Assembly (NCBI RefSeq): GCF_949987515.2
Contig: NC_082697.1
Coordinates: 26,419,730 to 26,483,729, forward strand
Source of the DNA: Delphinus delphis
Lineage: Eukaryota; Chordata; Mammalia; Artiodactyla; Delphinidae
Length of the DNA stretch: 64,000 bases
Direction of reading: 5' to 3'
The notes beneath the pieces were generated by a model that made no database searches, was not told where the DNA came from, and worked only from the letters and a program-made list of their open reading frames with translations. Shown here one piece after another: positions 1 to 13,500 of this stretch; the first letter of the stretch is position 1; the number at the start of each line of letters is the position of its first letter. Both the position numbers and the translations under genes were made by a program.

Positions 1-1312
1 TTTGTATAGTTTTGCAAATCCCAGTCACTAATTTGGGGGTTGGTGGGAGGCAACACAGTCTAGCAGCAAAGCACAAGAGCTCTGGAGCTCAAGTAGGTTT
101 CTATTCAGGTCTTGCTGGATCCCTCAGCTTGCACCTATCTCCAGTTTGACTGTTCAGTACTAGGGTATAACGGGGCTGTACTCAATTGCAGCAGAAAGAA
201 GATACATGTTAAGAATTTGCCAGAGTACAATCTTAAGATTATTGAGTCTTAATATTCACCAAAAGCATGGACAAAAATAAATAAATAAAATAAAATAACC
301 AAGAAAGGTTGCCAGGAGAAGGCATGGTCCCATCCATCCTTCTTACAGTCTAAAATCAACCCTGAATCAAGCCAGATTGGTAGAGAGTTCTATGATACAG
401 ACAATCACAAGAGGCAGGATTCAAGTGCTGAAGAAAAGTCAAAACACTTGAGGCTGGTTTTGTGAGTACATCCAATCAGCATACGGTAGCTTGGATTTTG
501 TCAGGAAACTAGTCCCTTTAATAGTTTGTCCCTAGAGCCCTCCTGTGGCCAGTCATCTCTACCAACAGCTGTATCAGCTGCTGGCTTAGCACTTTTAGAC
601 AAAACCTCAACAACTTACATATTGCTATATTCATCCTTTTACTAAGCATATGAAATTCTATCTAAAACTGTGTTCTTCCTTATTAATGCAGTTAATGTGG
701 TTTGCTGCCCTCCTAGTGAAAGGGTCCTTAACGTGAATTAAGCTTTCTTTTTGGATAACTAATATTTAAATCATTATCTAGTGTTAACATGGAAGGTCAC
801 CTGGACTGATATGCACTATAACTCCAAGGAATTTGAGTCAAGTATTAAGAGGAAAATGAAAATATAGTTGTCACACAATTCCCACATCCTTCCCTACCTA
901 TGTATTCTAATTGTAAAACACATTGGTTTCCTTAAGCCTTAAGGCAATAATAAAAAGTTAAATAAAGAGTCCTACAAATATATCACTGTGCACTGGTATA
1001 GCACCTGATGTCCTCCTTATTTAGACCCCTGGAAGAAATTCTGACTGAATTCAGGATCAAAGATAAATGTATTTGTTAAATAACTAGCTTGTTTATATCA
1101 CTTAGCAGATCCATGGATCACAATGTATACATCCTTAGCCTCGTTCACTCCTCAACTTTGTCACCACCCCTGGTTTGTCTGACTTCTCATTTTCACTCAA
1201 CTTTGATGTATCCTTGGAGGCCACCTTAGATCCTTTCTGGAACAAGGCAAGGTACAGATAAAACAAAACAGACGCAACCATGGGTTAGTCAGTGCTCATG
1301 CAGCCCAGTTAC
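1..1312. other. TPX2 last intron (partial)
   Basis: AT-rich unique-looking sequence after the donor at 1312. I saw no match to the expected TPX2 C-terminal tail, no stop-bearing terminal exon and no poly(A) signal tied to an exon. No recent SINE is present, which is unusual for this window. Confidence 0.6.
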
Positions 1313-1500
1313 CAGTTCTTTCCGTAGTCTGGCCAGCTCCTCCTTCTGTTGCTCTTCCTCCTGTTGCCTGGCCTCCTCCAACTGCTGGGCTTTCTGGGCT
1401 TCCACCTCAGCCATTCTCTTCTCCAGCTCCTGCCGCTCCTTGGCTCTCTTCTCAGTGGCCAGCTGAAAAGTTTCTTGAACTAGAGAACCAGAAAGGCCCT
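1313..1500 (-). CDS. TPX2: TPX2 coding exon, residues 649-711 (last coding exon in the window)
   Basis: Acceptor ctgtactcag and donor ACTG|GTAACT. It encodes [20 protein letters not shown], then [20 protein letters not shown] and [20 protein letters not shown], ending EL. This is the conserved TPX2 C-terminal domain, a long charged helix. It ends in phase 0 after codon 711, so an exon for the final 36 residues should follow to the left. No match to that tail was seen in 1-1312. Confidence 0.96.
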
Positions 1501-4500
1501 CTGAGTACAGAAACAGAGAGAATATTGGTGCACAAGCAAGACTTGCATAAACCTAGCCCCACAGATCCAGCAAGTGATAGATATGCATGGCAACAGAAAG
1601 GTGGACCTCTAAGGAAGCCTAGTTGGGAGAAAGGTGGAGTAAACCACATACAAAAAGTCCTAAAATTTTAAGGACCCCTATAAATCATTGGAAGGGCCCC
1701 TATAAATCATCTAATTAGGAGAAAAGCATGACCTACACAGGTGAAGTAGCTTGCTCAAAACTACATAGTGATTGTGAGACAGATTTAGGAAAAGAATCCC
1801 ACTTTTCTGAAACGCTGCCCAGTGCTTAAGGAATCAAATGTTTTCTATCTAAGGCTTGCTTTAGGGTGAACTCCAGAAAGAAGTCCTGGCTCTCCCTCAC
1901 TTACTTGCTACTCTCTGGGTGGGGAAAGTAAAATTGTTGTTGAAATGCCAGGTGTTTGTTCTATGAATCTGACCCCAACACACTCTACAAATCAACATAG
2001 CTGCTGGATTCAATAAAGAGCTAGGGGAGAAAAAATTAGATCGCCTACAGGCAGATGCTTCTGGTTGACACAGCATTGTACTGACACAACTGAGTCCCAG
2101 GAAGTCTAACCATTCTGCCCCAATCCCCCAAGAATACATAAAATACTACCAGTAAGGGATTTTTTCTCTCTCTTAGGAACAAAGGGCTCCTGGGAGATGA
2201 CGGTGTTTGGACGAGCCTTGAAGCAAGCTGCTTCTTTCTGCTGTTTTAGTTCTTCCTCCAGCTATGAGAAAGAAAATCTGTCAGATAAGCAGCCGCACTA
2301 CCTTCCATAACTACCATCTCAATGACTCAAGTTCGAATGTTTCTGAACAGTTTCATCTACAAAGACAGCAGGTGATTTAATCTAAACTCAATTAAAATCC
2401 CTTTTACATTAAGTAGATCAGACTAACAACATCTGAACCCACTGAGAACTAGAAAATACCTTGAAGATACTTTTAAGGCCTACTTAACATCACAAAAAGT
2501 AAACAAGTAGACATTAATATACCCCTGGATGTGATCACCTGTAAAGTATTCTCCCTCCCAATCCCCAAAAGAATCTAACCAGAATTTAGTCAAGCCTCTG
2601 GATCTGACTATTCATTTATAGGAAATACAGGAGATAGAGAAACATATTAATCAACACGTTGGGAATACAATGAGCAAAACCCAGATTGTAATACCTATAG
2701 GAAAACTCTCGCCACTATTACTCAACATAGTTTTGGAAGTCCTAACCAAGGCAATCAGAGAAGAAAAAAATAATAAAAGGAATACAGACTGGAAAAGAAG
2801 AAGTAAAACTGTCACTGTTTGCAGGTAACATGATACTATACATAGAGAATCCTAAAGATGCCACCAGAAAACTACTAGAGCTAATCAATAAATTTGGTAA
2901 AGTTGCAGGATACAAAATTGATGCACAGAAATCTCTTGCATTCCTATACACTAATGATGAAAAATCTGAAAGAGAAATTAAGGAAACACTCCCATTTACC
3001 ACTGCAACAAAAAGAATAAAATACCTACGAATAAATCTACCTAGGGAGACAAAAGACCTGTATGCAGAAACTATAAGACACTGATGTAAAGATGATACAA
3101 ACAGATGGAGAGATACACCATGTTCTTGGATTGGAAGAATCAACATTGTGAAAATGACCATACTACCCAAAGCAATCTACAGATTCAATGCAATCTCTAT
3201 CAAATTACCAATGGCATTTTGTACAGAACTAGAACAAAAAATCTTAAAATTTGTATGGAGACACAAAAGACACCGAACAGCCAAAGCATTCTTGAGGGAA
3301 AAAAACAGAGCTGGAGGGCTTCCCTGGTGGCGCAGTGGTTGAGAGTCCGCCTGCCAATGCAGGGGACGTGGGTTCATGCCCCGGTCTGGGAAGATCCCAC
3401 ATGCCGCGGAGCGGCTGGGCCCATGAGCCATGGCCGCTGAGCCTGCGTGTCCGGAGCCTGTGCTCCACAACGGGAGAAGCCACAACAGTGAGAGGCTTGT
3501 GTACTGCACAAAAAAAAAAAAAAAAAAAAAAAAAAAAACAGAGCTGGAGGAATCAGACTCCCTGACTTCACACTATACTACAAAGCTACAGTAATCAAGA
3601 CAATGTGGGGCTTCCCTGGTAGCGCAGTGGTTGAGAGTCCGCCTGCCGATGCAGGGGATGCGGGTTCGTGCCCTGGTCCGGGAAGATCCCACATGCCGCA
3701 GAGCGAATGGGCCCATGAGCCATGGCCACTGAGCCTGTGTGTCCGGAGCCTGTGCTCCGCAATGGGAGAGGCCAAAACAGTGAGAGGCCCGCGTACCGCA
3801 AAAAAAAAAAAAAAAAAGACAATATGGTACTGGCACCAAAACAGAAATATAGATCAATGGAACAGGATAGAAAGCCCAGAGATAAACCCACGTACCTATG
3901 GTCAACTAATCTATGACAAAGGAGGCAAGGATATACAATGGAGAAAAGACAGTCTCTTCAATAAGTGGTGCCAGGAAAACTGGACAGCTACATGTAAAAG
4001 AATGGAATTAGAACACTCCCTAATACCATACACAAAAATAAACTCATAATGGATTAGGGACCTAACTGTAAGACCGGACACTATAAAACTCTTAGAGGAA
4101 AACATAGGAAGAACACTCTTTGACATAAATCACAGCAAGATCTTTTTTGATCCACCTCCTAGAATAATGGAAATAAAAACAAAAATAAACAAATGGGATC
4201 TGATGAAACTTAAAAGCTTTTGCAAAGCAAAGGAAACTACAAACAAGACGAAAAGACAACCCTCAGAATGGGAGAAAATATTTGCAAATGGAGAAAGGAT
4301 TAATCTCCAAAATATATAAACAGCTCATGCAGCTCAATATTAAAAAAACAAACAACCCAATCCAAAAATGGCCAGAAGACCTAAATAGACATTTCTCCAA
4401 AGAAGACATACAGGTGGCCAAGAAGCACATGAAAAGCTGCCCAACATTACTAATTATCAGAGAAATGCAAATCAAAACTACAATGAGGTATCACCTCACA

Positions 4501-7500
4501 CCAGTTAGAATGGACATCAAAAGAAAATCTACAAACAACAAATGCTGGAGAGGGTGTGGAGAAAAGGGAACCCTCTTTTTTTTTTTTTTTTTTTTGAAGA
4601 GGGAACCCTCTTGCACTGCTGGTGGGGATGTAAATTGATACAGCCACTATGGAGAACAGTATGGAGGTTCCTTAAAAAACTAAAAATAGAATTACCATAT
4701 GACCCAGCAATCCCACTCCTGGGCATATACCCAGAGAAAACCACAATTCAAAAAGACACATGCACCCCAATGTTCATTGCAGCCCTGTTTACAATAGCCA
4801 GGTCAAGGAAGCAACCTAAATGCCCATCAACAGACGAATGGATAAAGAAGATGTGGTACATGTTTACGATGGAATATTACTCAGCCATAAAAAGGAACAA
4901 AACTGGGTCATTTGTAGAGACATGGATGGATCTAGAGACTGCCATACAGAGTGAACTAAGTCAGAAAGAGAAAAACAAATATCGTATATTAACACATATA
5001 TGTGCAACCTAGAAAAATGGTACAGATGAACCGGTTTGCAGGGCAGAAAGAGAGACACAGATATAGAAAACAAACGTATGGACACCAAGGGGGGAAAGTG
5101 GTGGCAGGGGGTGGTGGTGGTGGTGGTGTGATGCACTGGGAGATTGAGACTGACATGTATACACTAATATGTATAAAATGTATAACTAATAAGCACCTGC
5201 TGTATAAAAAAATAAAATTCAAAAAAAAATGGATGAAAATTAAAAATGAAATTCTATAAGGTCACCTATAACCCCACCATAAATAACTATTATTAACATT
5301 TTAGTGTATAACCCCTTTCATATCATATACATGTAAACACATATACTTTTAAAATAAATGGTCATATTATTCATATAAAAAAACCTATAGGAAAATCAAA
5401 CCAGTTTATTCAACATATAAAATGCAAGTAGAGCAGCCTTTAGATTAAAAGGGATTTAGAGATTTATCAAACAAATATAAAATGTGGACCTTTTCTGGAT
5501 CCTGATTTGAACAATTTAACTGTTTAAAAAATGAGAGATTAGGGGATATATGAATGCTGACTATTTGTCACTATTAAGGAATTATTGTTAATCTTTTTAA
5601 GTGTGATAATAGTATTGTGGTTATGAAATTCTTTTAATCCTTATATTTTAAAGTTACACATTGAAGTAGTTTTGGATGAAATGAGATGACACCTAGGATT
5701 TGCTTCAAAGTAATCTTGTATAGGCAGAAGTATCCAGTATAGAGATGAGTAGGTAGAAGTGAGATGAAATAAGATTTTCCATGTTTTGATCCCTGGAAAA
5801 CCAGGTGACAGTTCATGGAAGTTCATTATACTATTCTACTTTTATGTATGACTGAAAAACTTTAAAAAATCTTTTTGTGATGGAAAATATACAGACATTC
5901 TATGTCATGGTCCTTGAACGAGAGATTCACTACTGCTTCCAAAGCAACTGTCCTAAGTTCTCCTAGAGAACAGTACCAACAGGGAGCCTACATTTAGTTA
6001 CTTAAGCAATCATATCTCTTGGGCTTCAAGAGGGATGACTTTCTACAAACAAAGATTAGGCCAGAGCCCCTTTTGGACAGAGTCCAGAATAAGAGACAAT
6101 ATCAATACTGACAAATTTAGGGATTCTGGAGATTATTTTCCAGACAGGGCAGAATTAGATCCAATTAAACCAGCCAACAACCAATTGACTGTTTTAAATC
6201 ACCTGTCATCTATAAAGAGCAAATAGCACACTATGTTGCAAAAACAACATACCATATTAAGAATCTATTCTCACCTCTCAGTTTCTTATCAAAGCACCAA
6301 CAGAAAGGAGTGAACATTTAATGAACAAGTCTAATAAATGGAATAGATGAGATCTTTAAGAATCTCCTGACACAAAAAAAGCCTAACAGTTCTCACATTC
6401 CCCAGGTGATCACTTACAGCAGAGATCAGCAAACTTACGCCGCAAGCCAAATCCAGTTTGCAACCTCGTTTTGTATAGCCCTTGAGCTAAAAATGGTTTT
6501 TATATTTTTAAAGGGTTGAAACACACATACACAGAGAACATGTGACAGAGACCACCTGCACAGCCTAAAATAACACATAGCAAACTTTTTTATAGAAAAA
6601 GTTTGCTGACCCCTGATTACAGTGACAGCCCCTAAAATAATCCAGTATGTTAGTTCCCAGAAGTTCAGTGTAGTGGGTCTACCTATTGTAACAAATCAAC
6701 AATCAAACAATTCACATTTTAGCTGCTCTCCCCAGCCCCACCTGGTGCTTCCAAGTCTGTGCCTTCAGAGCACCTCTTCTGTCAGTCTCAAAGCAGAAAG
6801 GCTCAACCTGGGTTGTATTCTTCACCTTCTTCTCCGGCAGGTTAATGGTGTCAAAATGAGGCAAAGGAAGCGCCTTGAATTTGGGCACCTAATAGAAAAG
6901 AAAATGTAAGATTTAAGATAAGGTCTTTCTAGTCAGAAAGCAACAACTACTCCAGAATATTTGGATGAATCTAAAAAATAGGAAAGGCCAGTTTTCAAAG
7001 CAGCTTGGTGTAGCAGAAAGAGTATTGGGTTCAAAAGGAAATCAAGGTTTTCCTCCCAATATTGCCAATGACCAGCAGCATGATCATGGGCAAGTCACTT
7101 AAGCTCCCTGTGCCAGAATGGCACTTAAATAGCCTTATGAAGTATAAATAGGGCAAGTAATTTAATGGCACTTTAAATTACTTTCCCTATTTATACTTCA
7201 TAAGGCTCTTAGAGGGATCAAAGGAAGTCAGTGATTTATAGTTAAAAGTGCAACATAAAAGATTACCTTTGAGGGATCAAAGAATAGTACTATGCTACTT
7301 GGAGAAATGGAAACACCTACCTCCCCTTTCTGCAGTTCTTTTATTTTCTTCTCCTTCTGTAACTGACGTTCTTTGTCTCGAGAATCAAAAGAGAAAGGGC
7401 ATATTTCCACAGTTCTCCCCACTGGGATTTGGGGCTTAAAAGGCATTCCAAAATATGGCACAGGTTGAGCTCTTATCACTACTGGCTCCTCCTCTTCCTA

Positions 7501-10500
7501 AAGAAAAAAAATGCAGTTTAGAAACAAGATTCCTCGCTCTCTCTCACCTCCTCTGAATGTGGAGTCAGAAGACATTATATGAGAGAAGTCATTAATTAAG
7601 GCAAGTCACTCAACCTCTCAGGTGTCTTAGCTTCCTTTTCTATCAAAGAGGAGTATCTACCAACTCTCAGGGGTGAAACCAGTGTGAAAGCATTTGATAA
7701 ACTAACATAATTACTCTTAAAGGATCTAAAATTTTTCACAGGAAGGTTGTAAAAACTAAATGAGATCAAACAGTTTGAATAAAATGAAGAACAGAAGAAA
7801 AGTACTAACCAAGCATATACCTTGGCCTCTTCTTTGACCCAGACTTCAGACTCCACTAAAACATGTGACTGGGAGTATTCCCAGTTGCCAAACCCAGAAT
7901 AGGACCAAGTAAGTTGATTGGATTCAAGCTGGTAACATAAGATTACTGTGTATTTTAGTTTCAAATGAACCTATAAAAAGGCTTATGCCTGAGATCTGCT
8001 GTAAAATTATCCTAACTCTGGATATTTATAGATAAAATGGGGGATGTAACAAGAAACTAGCCTGATCAATGACAGTTTATATATTCCAACTTCATGAACC
8101 ATCACCACACAGTCACCTTTGCAACCCTTGGATTAATGGAGATAGTTAAGGACAGGGTGGATGTAACTGCTTAGTATGAATTTTAAAAGTCCCTCACTGA
8201 ATGGTGACAATAGCTGGGGCAAAATAGAGTATAGGTCTTGGGAACTTTTGATCCACATTACAACAGGGTGATTTCCAATGCAACAGAAACAAACATAGCT
8301 CCAATAAGTTACAACCAGTTACCACTGAAAGCCAAAAGATTCATACCCTTACTAACTACTTTGTTCTTGGAAGAGCAAAAACAGATGATCAATCATTCAT
8401 ACCCATTGTTAAGACAACTCCAGACAAGAGTGATGGCCTTTGTATTCCACTAAGTTTAAGAAAGAATAATGCTTAGATTGATTATGTAGAAGGAGTAGAA
8501 ACCCCCATCCCAGGGAATCACCTCATCTTCTCTGGTGGGCATTCTGATTCTGTTCTTCAGAGCAAAGGCCGGTGACTTGGGGACAGTGATTGGAAGTACT
8601 TTCTTTTCAGGAACACCCTGGAAGGAGTAAGCAACTCAATTAGATATCCTAGAACAATCTCTACTAGGCTGTGTGATGAGATCAATCCCTTTCTTAGAAG
8701 TTCACATATCAGGAATCAAAAAAAGCTAGTTATTTCAGTATGTTGTTAACTTATCCAACTAAGACTGGTATGTATTAATGCTCCAAAGGTGGATTAACAT
8801 GACAGAAGAACAGCAAATAACAAAAACATAGTTTGAGTTGCATATTCAACAAAAATAGGATTCATCAAAATCTTTTTTGGTATTTATGAAAAACACTACA
8901 AAATAAACTGTCAATATTTTATTGTTTCTCTCCCATTTTATACCCCAATCCCTTAAAAACAAAATCAAAAAGGACTTCCAAATGTTATCTAGGAAAAGAA
9001 TAGATACTGTCCATTCTCTTAAACCTATTCCACATACATCTCTAAAATAAGAACTTATATTTTAAAATATTAACCTCAAAAGGCAAATGGAAAAAAGTAC
9101 GGGGCAAGGGTTAGCTTAATTTCCTTTTGCCAAATAACTGGACAAAGAACAAGCAGTTTACAAAGATATACAAGAGGCTCAATCTCAATAATTTTTAAAA
9201 ATATAAAGTAAAATAAAGTGTTTTTCACCTACAAGACTGAGTAATAATTAAAAGACTGGTTAATACCAGTGTTGACAGGTGAAGAGAAATGGGCACTCCT
9301 ATACAGTTGGGTAAGGTACAGAGCACAAATTGGTACAAACTTTAGGAATTAGCTACTAAATCTTTAAATGGTCATACTCTTTCACCCAATATTACATCTC
9401 TAGTATTTGATCTCTAGTTTAGTTTTTAGGTATATTTCAATACAGCATTTTTAAATTTAAATGAATAAAAAAATTGCAAATAACCCTATTACCTATCAAA
9501 AAAGAACTGGCTAAATCCTTTCTTAAATTGTGGTACATAACTAATTGTGGTACATGACTAATAAGAATCTACTGTATAGCACAGGGAACTCTACTCAATA
9601 CTCTGTAATGACCTATATGGGAAAAGAATCTAAAAAAAGAGTGGCTATATGTATAACTGATTCTCTTTGCTGTATAGCAGAAACTAACACAACACTGTAA
9701 ATCAACTATACTCCAATAAAAAATAATTTTAAAAAATTGTGGTACATCCACACAATAGAATACTATAGTCATCAAAAAGAAGAAAATAAATCTTTATTAC
9801 TGACAGAACAGTATTCATAATGTTGAGGGGGGAGGGACAAGTTGCTGAAACAAAAAATACTATTATTAAATATTATTTCTGTGTGTTTTTAAGATGTCTT
9901 TTAAGAAAAACAAATATATGATATCACTTATATGTGGGATCTAATTTTTTTTAAATGATATAAACGAACTTATTTACAAAACAGACTCACAGATCTTGAA
10001 AACAAACTTATGATTATCAAAGGGTGGTGGGGACAGGGATAAATTAGGAGCTGGGGATTAACACACACACACTACTATATATAACATCAATAATCAACAA
10101 GGACCTACTGTATAGCACAGAGAACTCTAAATATTCTGTTAATAACCTATATAGGAAAAGAATCTGAAAAAGAATGAATCTATGTATATGTATAACAGAA
10201 TCACTTTGCTGTACACCTGAAACTAACACAACACTGTAAATCAACTATACTCCAAAAAAATTTATTTAAATAAATTAACTGAATTGAATTAAATTTTTAA
10301 AAGATACTTGCGCATATACTAAAAAAATAAAATAAAATGTATATATAATTAATCTAAGCATAGAAAATAAAATATGGAAAGAACACCAAGCTGTTAACTC
10401 TCACATATCTTTGAGGGTAGATTAAAAGAGGGATTTAATTTCTATATTCCTTAATTCTAATACATTCAACTTCTCCAAAGATTTTTTCCCCCTTTGTGAT

Positions 10501-13500
10501 TCCAAAACACTGCCAACATCTCAAATCTTTTCAGACTGAATTATGTATACCATACTATGCACATCATTCAAAACTAACATAATTCTAACTCTCATAGAGT
10601 TTACACTATCATGAATCTGGCAATTAACCCTAACTGCAAAATGGTATCTCTAGGGCTACCGTCCTGCATGAAGTGTATGACCAGATCAATTTTAAAAAAT
10701 CGGGCTTCCCTGGTGGCGCAGTAGTTGGGGGTCCGCCTGACGATGCGGGGTACGTGGGTTCGTGCCCCGGTCCGGGAGGATCCCACATGCTGCGGAGCGG
10801 CTGGGCCCGTGAGCCATGGCTGCTGAGCCTGCGTGTCTGGAGCCTGTGCTCCGCACAGGGAGAGGCCACAACAGTGAGAGGCCTGCGTACCGCCAAAAAA
10901 AAAAAATCAAAACAACCTTGAGACATCCTCAGTAACTCCTTATTTCTTATACCCACATCCATATGCTGGCCCCATCAGCTCTCTATTCTGCTTCCTCTCT
11001 AACTCTTCACTGTCATGACACAGGCCACATCATCTATTGCCTGTACCATTCCACTAGCCTTCTAACAGTCCTTCAGCTTCTCTCATTCCACCAGTCCATC
11101 TTCTTATACAGTCAGAAGATTTGATGTTACTTCCTAACTTAAAATTCTTTAATGGCTCCTACTGCCTACCTACAAAAGTATAACATATTCCTTGGCATGA
11201 AGTACAAGGTGTTTCATAATTTGGAACCCTGCCTGACTTTCCAGGCATATCTCTTGCCCCTCTTTAGGCATCACCCTCCATCCACAATGAACTACTAACA
11301 GCTACCAAAATTTAACACAGGTTCTCATCACAATGCAATACCTTTGCTTATGCTCTCTCAGAAATGCTCTGGCTGCTTGGAAGCATCTAACCCTTCTTCT
11401 CAAGCCTCCACTAAAGCATCGCCTCTCTGATAAAACCCTTCAATAGATCACTCCACTCCTCCAGACCTACTGACCCCACTCTCCCCTGTATATAGTCTAT
11501 CATGGTACATATGAAACTTCATTGCACTTGTTTATTTAGGTATTCATCTCCTCCTGCTAACCTATGAGTGCTTTGGGAGTGGGGACTGTTATTCCATCAA
11601 CCCCTAATACCTAACACAGACCTTGGCAAGCATAAGGCATTCAGGAAATGTTTGTTGAATGAATACAGTAAGCATGAATAACAGAATTTATACCTTGGAC
11701 TTGAAGACTCTTGGACTCTAATTTATACCCTGGGAGACTTCTTAATCCCAACAATGCTGCAACTGCTCCAAACATGTTTGGAGTATCTTTCTTGGAGCGG
11801 CCTTCAAAGCCAGTTTTAGGGCCATGCAAGGCAATTGCTCAATCTTTACTTTTAATTAAGCAAAACTGTTTCCAGCTCTATTATTTTAGACTACTCAGAA
11901 GTTTTAGTTCCCAATGACTTTAGACCAGCCCCTAAGAGCAAATTAATCTTTAAAATATGAAGACTTGCCATCGTTGAAGAGATCCAAAACACTGTGCCAC
12001 AGGATCCAAGACCAGTGGCTTTTCCAAAATGCTTTCTATAATATCAATCTTTGGAAAGAATTAATAAACTCTCAAGGTGACCACTGTAAAGGGAATGCTC
12101 ATTCTGCTGTGAAAGTTCTCGTATATTTTCTAAAGAAAACCAGAATCACTAGTATAGTAAAATTTAATACAGCAGAACTTGTAATCAGAATGACAAAAGT
12201 CTATGAAATGGGTTTCCAAATAATGCTTGCCAGAAAACGACAACAAAAATCTGTTGTTCTACAACATCCTGGACACCTGTGGACACCAGCCTGTAGCTCG
12301 AACACAGTCAAGGATACGCGGTAATAGGAAGTACACTGAGCAAGGAGTCAAGAGGTCTGTTTTAGCCCGGCTCTGATTCGAGTCTGTACAACCTGTATAA
12401 CATGAGATAGCCTTTTAGTCCTTGGTTTTTTTCCTTTCATAAAATATAGTAATTGAAATAAATATCTGAGGACTCAGTTTTAAAATAATGCCACTTTTCC
12501 TATTTTTCCCCTCTCTCTGCATCCTCCCAACAGAGAGATGTGCATTTTAAAAGAAATCTCTAATAAGTAAGCCATGAAAGAGATATTTACGAGTAAGATC
12601 AATCCTCATAATTACTTGGGGGAGAAGGAAAGGTGATTTATGAAAATCAACCTTGCAGCAACTATTTATCCACACCCCATCTCCACTGCAATCAAAGCCA
12701 ATAGGGGGCTCAATCGGAAATAAAGAAAAAGATACTGGGTTTCTAGAGACAGAGAAGGCTTCTTGTTTTATTATTTTAAGGTTTTTTAGTTATAAGCTCC
12801 TTGAGGGCAGCGACATTGCCAATTGCATTCCTTTGCATTCTCCACAGCACCTACAAGAAGTAGTAATTGTTCAATGAACATATGTTGATTAGCATTACTG
12901 TCCTTATTTGTTTACATGTCAATCTGTTCTCCCAGACTGTGAAAGCTTTGAGGACAGAGGCTGTGCCTAATTCCATTCGATTTCCCAGTGTCTAACACAG
13001 GCTGGTGCACTTCAGCTTGTACTGCTGCTCATGCAGTTATCCAATATAGCAATGCCCATGCTGTGATGCTTAGGTGCTGGGGAAACAGGAGTGAACAGTA
13101 CAGATATACATGGTCCCTGCTATCAGTGAGTTCACATTCTAGTGGAGGAAAGAGACAATGAAAAAGTAACAAATCAAGTATTTCCTGATTTTCACAAGTG
13201 CTCTGAAGAAACCCAACAGAATGTGGAGCTGAAGGATAATGGGGGAAACTCTGAAAGGAAGCTGAGGGAAAGTATCTCTAAAGAGGTGATACATGGTTAG
13301 AAGTGGGCATTGTGGGTGGACAGATGACACATTTTGGAAACGCAGCCCAGGATGGGGGATGGGATGTTAGGGGTGAGCACTTCTCCCTAAGGCAGGATAT
13401 GCCCCCAAGTGCCCTGGGACAAGTTCTCAGGCCTGTCCCAGAGCAATTAGGAGATTACCATGAAGCAATGTTATATCTCAAGGAGTATGAAAAAAAAAAA

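Larger units (their letters stand above)
2706..5229 (+). mobile_element. 5'-truncated L1 (end of ORF2 and 3' UTR)
   Basis: Starts inside the reverse transcriptase region of ORF2 and runs through the ORF2 C-terminus ([45 protein letters not shown]) to the 3' UTR and a short A-run at 5221-5229. The catalytic FADD motif is mutated (LSLFAGNM) and stops break the frame, so it is dead. Two SINEs and a poly(A)-only insertion lie inside it. It is antisense to TPX2. Confidence 0.92.

Noticed and set aside
3105..4049. Several open frames of 100-150 codons on both strands
   Set aside because: All are read from SINE or L1 sequence (for example text translated from ccacatgccgcggagcggct), not separate genes.
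7804..7860. Minus-strand peptide [11 protein letters not shown] followed by GTATATG, looking like an exon end
   Set aside because: TPX2 exons on either side join perfectly in phase without it and no counterpart exists in human TPX2.
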